A stretch of DNA of 64,000 nt from Nitrosotalea devaniterrae (GTDB lineage Archaea > Thermoproteota > Nitrososphaeria > Nitrososphaerales > Nitrosopumilaceae), in contig LN890280.1 of NCBI GenBank assembly GCA_900065925.1, positions 1,108,451 to 1,172,450 of the forward strand, read 5' to 3'. Below, piece after piece: positions 60,601 to 64,000 of this stretch; positions within the stretch are counted from its first letter, which is position 1; every line of letters begins with the position of its first letter. Position numbers and translations under genes: made by a program. The notes below the pieces were generated by a model that worked only from the letters and a program-made list of their open reading frames with translations, ran no database searches and was not told the origin of the DNA.

Positions 60601-61138
60601 AGTGATCGGTCAGATCATATCAGCAAAAAGGAACCACATTTGATGCCGATATCGCACCGTGGTTTTTTACACATTGAAAATTGATTATATGCATCAATAG
60701 TGGACACGAATTGTTTGATGTTTTTGGTTTTTGTCACATGTTAAATGATTTGCTCATAATATCATTACAAGATTTACGCAATTAACAAGAGTAGAATTTT
60801 GATAAAAAAATAAGATTCCATTTTGAGCAGTAAAATTTCTTAAAATCCATAAATTATGATATAATTAAATCATAACCAAAATTATTGGTTTTTTCTTCAT
60901 ACTTTTGTAATTTTTATACAAAAAATAGATTTAGTCACCATACAAGTTAAATTCACCACATTCGAGGATTGGCATGGGGTCAATCTCAAAATGGATAGAG
61001 ATTTACGAATCCAAGGAACGATAACTTTGTGGACATTTAGCTTCGTTATCAAATGGTTAGCTAGTAATGAAACCATTGGTAATATCATAGGCCTTGTTAA
61101 AATATCTCAGATGCATCATCACATGAGGTTTTTCAATC
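60601..61138. other. Long AT-rich intergenic region
   Basis: No convincing gene lies in these 538 bases. A 63-codon minus-strand frame (60897-61088) is compositionally random. The sequence has a generally high A+T content, short T and A runs and no clear tRNA or strong hairpin. Promoter signals for the large YVTN protein must lie at the right end, but no single TATA stands out. Confidence 0.5.
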
Positions 61139-64000
61139 ATGTACATTACTAGAATATTTACTACAATTCTTATTGTCAGCATGATTGCTCCAATCAATAT
61201 CACATGGGTATTTACAGAACCATTAGAAAAGCCAGATAAAAAAGAGCAGCAGCAAATTGTACAGAATCTTGAAAAAACTTTACATCAAAAAATACAAAAT
61301 CATAACAAACAAGTATCAAAACAATTCATTGTCTCTCCATCTTTATTAGTAAATAACTTTTCAATAAAAACTCAAAAGAATAACAGTGTAAATTTTGATA
61401 CATTATTATTTCCAAAACTGGATGTAAAAATAATTTCCAATTTACTCACATCATTTTTTCAAAATGGAAAACAAAGTCTTGGGTTTTATTTTACTGATTT
61501 CTTGGATAAAATGACATATGATCAAAATAATATTTTTCCCAACGCATATGCTATTGATACAACTCCTCCAACCATATCAATCACATCTCCAATCAGTACA
61601 GCAAACAATGTAACATCTACAGTATCAGTAGGAACTCAACCTTTTGTTATTGCAGTAAATCCATCCACTAGTGATATCTATGTAGGCAATTATGGTTCTA
61701 ATTCAGTATCAGTAATTGATGGTACAACAAATAATGTAATATCCACAATAGCTGTAGGTACTAATCCCCAAGGCGTTGCAGTTAACCCATACGAAAATAT
61801 TATCTATGCAACCAATTCAGGTTCCAACACAGTCTCGGTAATTAACGGCACCACAAATACAGTCATAGGTTCACCAATATCAGTAGGAAGTTCTCCTGTT
61901 GGCGTAGCCTTAGATCCATCGACCAATACAATCTATGTAGCAAATTATGGTTCTAATTCAGTATCAGTAATTAACGGTTCAACAAATAATGTAACGTCCA
62001 CAATATCTGTAGGCACTAATCCTCACAGTGTTACAATAAATCCATCCACCCATGTCATCTATGTAACTAATTCAGGTTCAAACACAGTCTCTGTAATTAA
62101 CGGCACAACCAACACTGTCACAACTACAGTATCGGTGGGACTTGTTCCTCGTGGTATTGCGTTCAACTCGTTTACCAACACTGTATACACAGTCAATTAT
62201 AATTCCAATACCGTATCCGTAATTAACGCCACAACTTATGCCATCATAGGTTCAGCAATCACAGTTGGAACTAATCCTTATGCAGTTGCAGCCAATCCAT
62301 CCACAAATACAATCTATGTAGCAAATGCCATTTCCAACACAATCTCTGTAATTAACGGCACAACGAATGTCATCACAAATACCACATCAGTAGGAACTAG
62401 TCCTTATGGTGTTGCAGCCAATCCGTCAAATAGTGTAATCTACGTAGCCAATAAACTCTCAAATTCAGTCTCCGTAATCAATGGCATTGTAAACAACGTA
62501 TCACATAATGGCATTACAGTAACTGGAACAGCATCTGACACAGGATCCGGGGTATCACACATATCATGGAAGGTGGACTCGGGTTCTGCATCAACTGCCA
62601 CAGGTACAACATCATGGCACTTTACGACTTTGTCATTATCCACTGGATCACATACAGTGTTTATCAATGCAACAGACATTTCAGGAAATGTTGCAAAAAC
62701 CTTTCAACGAGTTACAGTTAATCCCATTTCACTAACATTAACCGATGCAATTGCAATGACAGATCAACTGTCATACGTATTTACTTCCACTTCCACGGTA
62801 GGTAATGGAGGAACTGCAAAAACTCCACTCCCTGGAGGAACAGCAGCATCAATTACACTTCCCTCCGGCCAGTCTGGAACTGTAACAATTCAAACAACTA
62901 CTGCTCCAACAACGGGTTCCGGCGGATCAACACTGGGATTTGTAGGTACTGTAATAGATATAGTTCCACCAACCAATGCATGCGCTGTACTAGGTTGTGT
63001 GTTTTCATTTAATTTTACATCTGCTCAAGTAACAGCTGCCGGACTTACTGATCCATCACAGGTCAGGATATTACATGATCGTAACCACGATGGGGACTTT
63101 GATGATCCGGGAGAGACACTATCTACTACAATTACTACTGTATCACCAGGTCATTTTAATGCAACAGCCACTGACTTTTTTACTTCCAAATTTGCAATTG
63201 GAGGAGTAGTCACAGCACTTGCAGTGTTAGGTCATGGTGGAAGTTCTGGGTCCTCACAGGCATTTAATGCACAGGGATTTCTCAGCCTCAAATCTTTATC
63301 ACAGAGTGCAAAAGACGCCATACAAAATGAAGATCCCTACACACCAATCAAACCTTCAATTGACCCTACTGTGCCATATTACCCATTCTCACTTGGTGGC
63401 AATAATTACATAATAGCAAGATATGCAAATACAATTCAAACAGTTACAGAAAAAGTAGGCATGCCGGTTGACTTGCAGCTTGCATCTTCTGATAAAACCA
63501 TATCACATGTAGCCCTTTATACAAACATGGAAGGATTAAACAAGGAAATCGAAGACAGTGACACATACATCATATATGATAAGGGTAGTCCACTGCAGAT
63601 AATCGATCCACATGGATTTTTCTCAAATGTAAAAATCACAACAACAACCGATGGTGATATAGGAAAATTTGGTTTTAGCATAACCTTTGCAAACCCAATG
63701 CACACATCAAATATATTTATTCGAGAATGGAATGAGGAAAAATATTCTTCGGATACAAAAATAAAAGATGCAATCCAGATTGTAGAATCTCCACAGGATA
63801 CACAGACATTAAATGACATTATTCCGAACAATGCAATATCAGAAACTATTTCCCCAGTACAATCAACTGAAACGGATGATATTACAAACTACATCAAAGA
63901 GTGGGGAGGATATTCTTCAACTTCCATCTCGGATTCTCAACTACTAGGCCACATGAAGATTAAAGGTGACCACATACCATCATGGTTTATGCAAACCAGT
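61139..64000 (+). CDS. Large YVTN-repeat beta-propeller protein, 3' end outside window
   Basis: The frame from ATG 61139 is open to the window end (954 codons). A signal peptide (FTTILIVSMIAPINITWVF) precedes a propeller of about eight repeats of roughly 42 residues, each with NPSTNTIYVANYGSNTVSVI and a NGTTNTVI turn, the YncE/YVTN surface-propeller type. An Ig-like domain (GTASDTGSGVSHISWKVDSG) and further beta domains follow, with a Gly/Ser-rich linker near residue 700. Surface binding or adhesion is inferred; no PEFG anchor is seen because the C-terminus is missing. Confidence 0.85.
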   Translation, partial: MYITRIFTTILIVSMIAPINITWVFTEPLEKPDKKEQQQIVQNLEKTLHQKIQNHNKQVSKQFIVSPSLLVNNFSIKTQKNNSVNFDTLLFPKLDVKIISNLLTSFFQNGKQSLGFYFTDFLDKMTYDQNNIFPNAYAIDTTPPTISITSPISTANNVTSTVSVGTQPFVIAVNPSTSDIYVGNYGSNSVSVIDGTTNNVISTIAVGTNPQGVAVNPYENIIYATNSGSNTVSVINGTTNTVIGSPISVGSSPVGVALDPSTNTIYVANYGSNSVSVINGSTNNVTSTISVGTNPHSVTINPSTHVIYVTNSGSNTVSVINGTTNTVTTTVSVGLVPRGIAFNSFTNTVYTVNYNSNTVSVINATTYAIIGSAITVGTNPYAVAANPSTNTIYVANAISNTISVINGTTNVITNTTSVGTSPYGVAANPSNSVIYVANKLSNSVSVINGIVNNVSHNGITVTGTASDTGSGVSHISWKVDSGSASTATGTTSWHFTTLSLSTGSHTVFINATDISGNVAKTFQRVTVNPISLTLTDAIAMTDQLSYVFTSTSTVGNGGTAKTPLPGGTAASITLPSGQSGTVTIQTTTAPTTGSGGSTLGFVGTVIDIVPPTNACAVLGCVFSFNFTSAQVTAAGLTDPSQVRILHDRNHDGDFDDPGETLSTTITTVSPGHFNATATDFFTSKFAIGGVVTALAVLGHGGSSGSSQAFNAQGFLSLKSLSQSAKDAIQNEDPYTPIKPSIDPTVPYYPFSLGGNNYIIARYANTIQTVTEKVGMPVDLQLASSDKTISHVALYTNMEGLNKEIEDSDTYIIYDKGSPLQIIDPHGFFSNVKITTTTDGDIGKFGFSITFANPMHTSNIFIREWNEEKYSSDTKIKDAIQIVESPQDTQTLNDIIPNNAISETISPVQSTETDDITNYIKEWGGYSSTSISDSQLLGHMKIKGDHIPSWFMQTS

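Noticed and set aside
60897-61088. 63-codon minus-strand frame in the long gap
   Set aside because: No recognisable start signal, hydrophobicity pattern or motif; likely chance in AT-rich DNA.
1-64000. tRNA, rRNA or large insertion sequences
   Set aside because: No T-loop consensus in a cloverleaf, no rRNA segment and no IS transposase were found by reading; the casposon is the only mobile element class seen.

Overview
The window looks like a chromosome segment of an ammonia-oxidising archaeon of the Nitrososphaeria (Thaumarchaeota), closest in style to Nitrosopumilales or Nitrosotalea. The evidence is archaeal information-processing genes (TBP, aEF-2, proteasome alpha and beta), very short or absent leaders behind TATA boxes, frequent TTG and GTG starts, low GC, many small zinc-ribbon proteins, stand-alone Lrp/AsnC ligand-binding domains, and secreted proteins ending in a PEFG/PEFP membrane anchor. 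This assignment is inferred from gene content; no rRNA or tRNA gene was found.

The centre of interest is 10.3-17.7 kb. A 6,419-bp casposon (11248-17666) sits against the last codons of the aEF-2 gene. It has 17-bp perfect terminal inverted repeats (extending imperfectly to about 53 bp), a 13-15 bp target duplication, a Cas1-family integrase, a family B DNA polymerase of the DNA_pol_B_2 type, a small basic protein, an iteron-like repeat array near its left end, and accessory genes. One accessory gene is a DUF4062 protein, followed by a protein of unknown family. Directly to its left (about 10304-11234) is the right-end remnant of a second, closely related casposon. The remnant carries an interrupted HEPN/AbiV-like gene and the first 73 or so codons of a second cas1. 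The two right ends share a 63-bp identical direct repeat, so two casposons appear to have used the same aEF-2 target in succession. In both, the gene just upstream of cas1 overlaps it by a coupled stop/start, but the two genes are unrelated.

0-10.3 kb: small genes, including an Lrp/AsnC-type ligand-binding protein, a YwbE-like protein, a GT39-type membrane glycosyltransferase, two paralogous ribbon-helix-helix-like proteins, a DUF1641 operon with a 16-codon leader ORF, a triple zinc-ribbon protein, an HNH-like protein, and several membrane peptides.

17.7-32 kb: aEF-2; two futalosine-route menaquinone candidates (MqnD-like and MqnE-like); a methylmalonyl-CoA-epimerase-like protein that would fit the 3-hydroxypropionate/4-hydroxybutyrate cycle; a secreted repeat protein with a PEFG tail; a duplicated SagB-type nitroreductase; a stand-alone LigD-type phosphoesterase; a DUF3311/SSS transporter pair; TBP; and a membrane-anchored propeller.

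32-48 kb: a possible structured RNA (32657-32748), MsrA, a MarR regulator with its secreted neighbour and a divergent two-gene secreted operon, TPR, HAD and MscS proteins, the proteasome pair, an NiCoT nickel/cobalt permease, and a pentapeptide-repeat protein.

48-64 kb: a CopC-CopD-propeller fusion, more PEFP-anchored proteins, radical SAM, SIMPL, a membrane-tethered HTH regulator, MEDS and FilR1/DUF1724-like regulators, and a YVTN-repeat protein that runs off the right edge.
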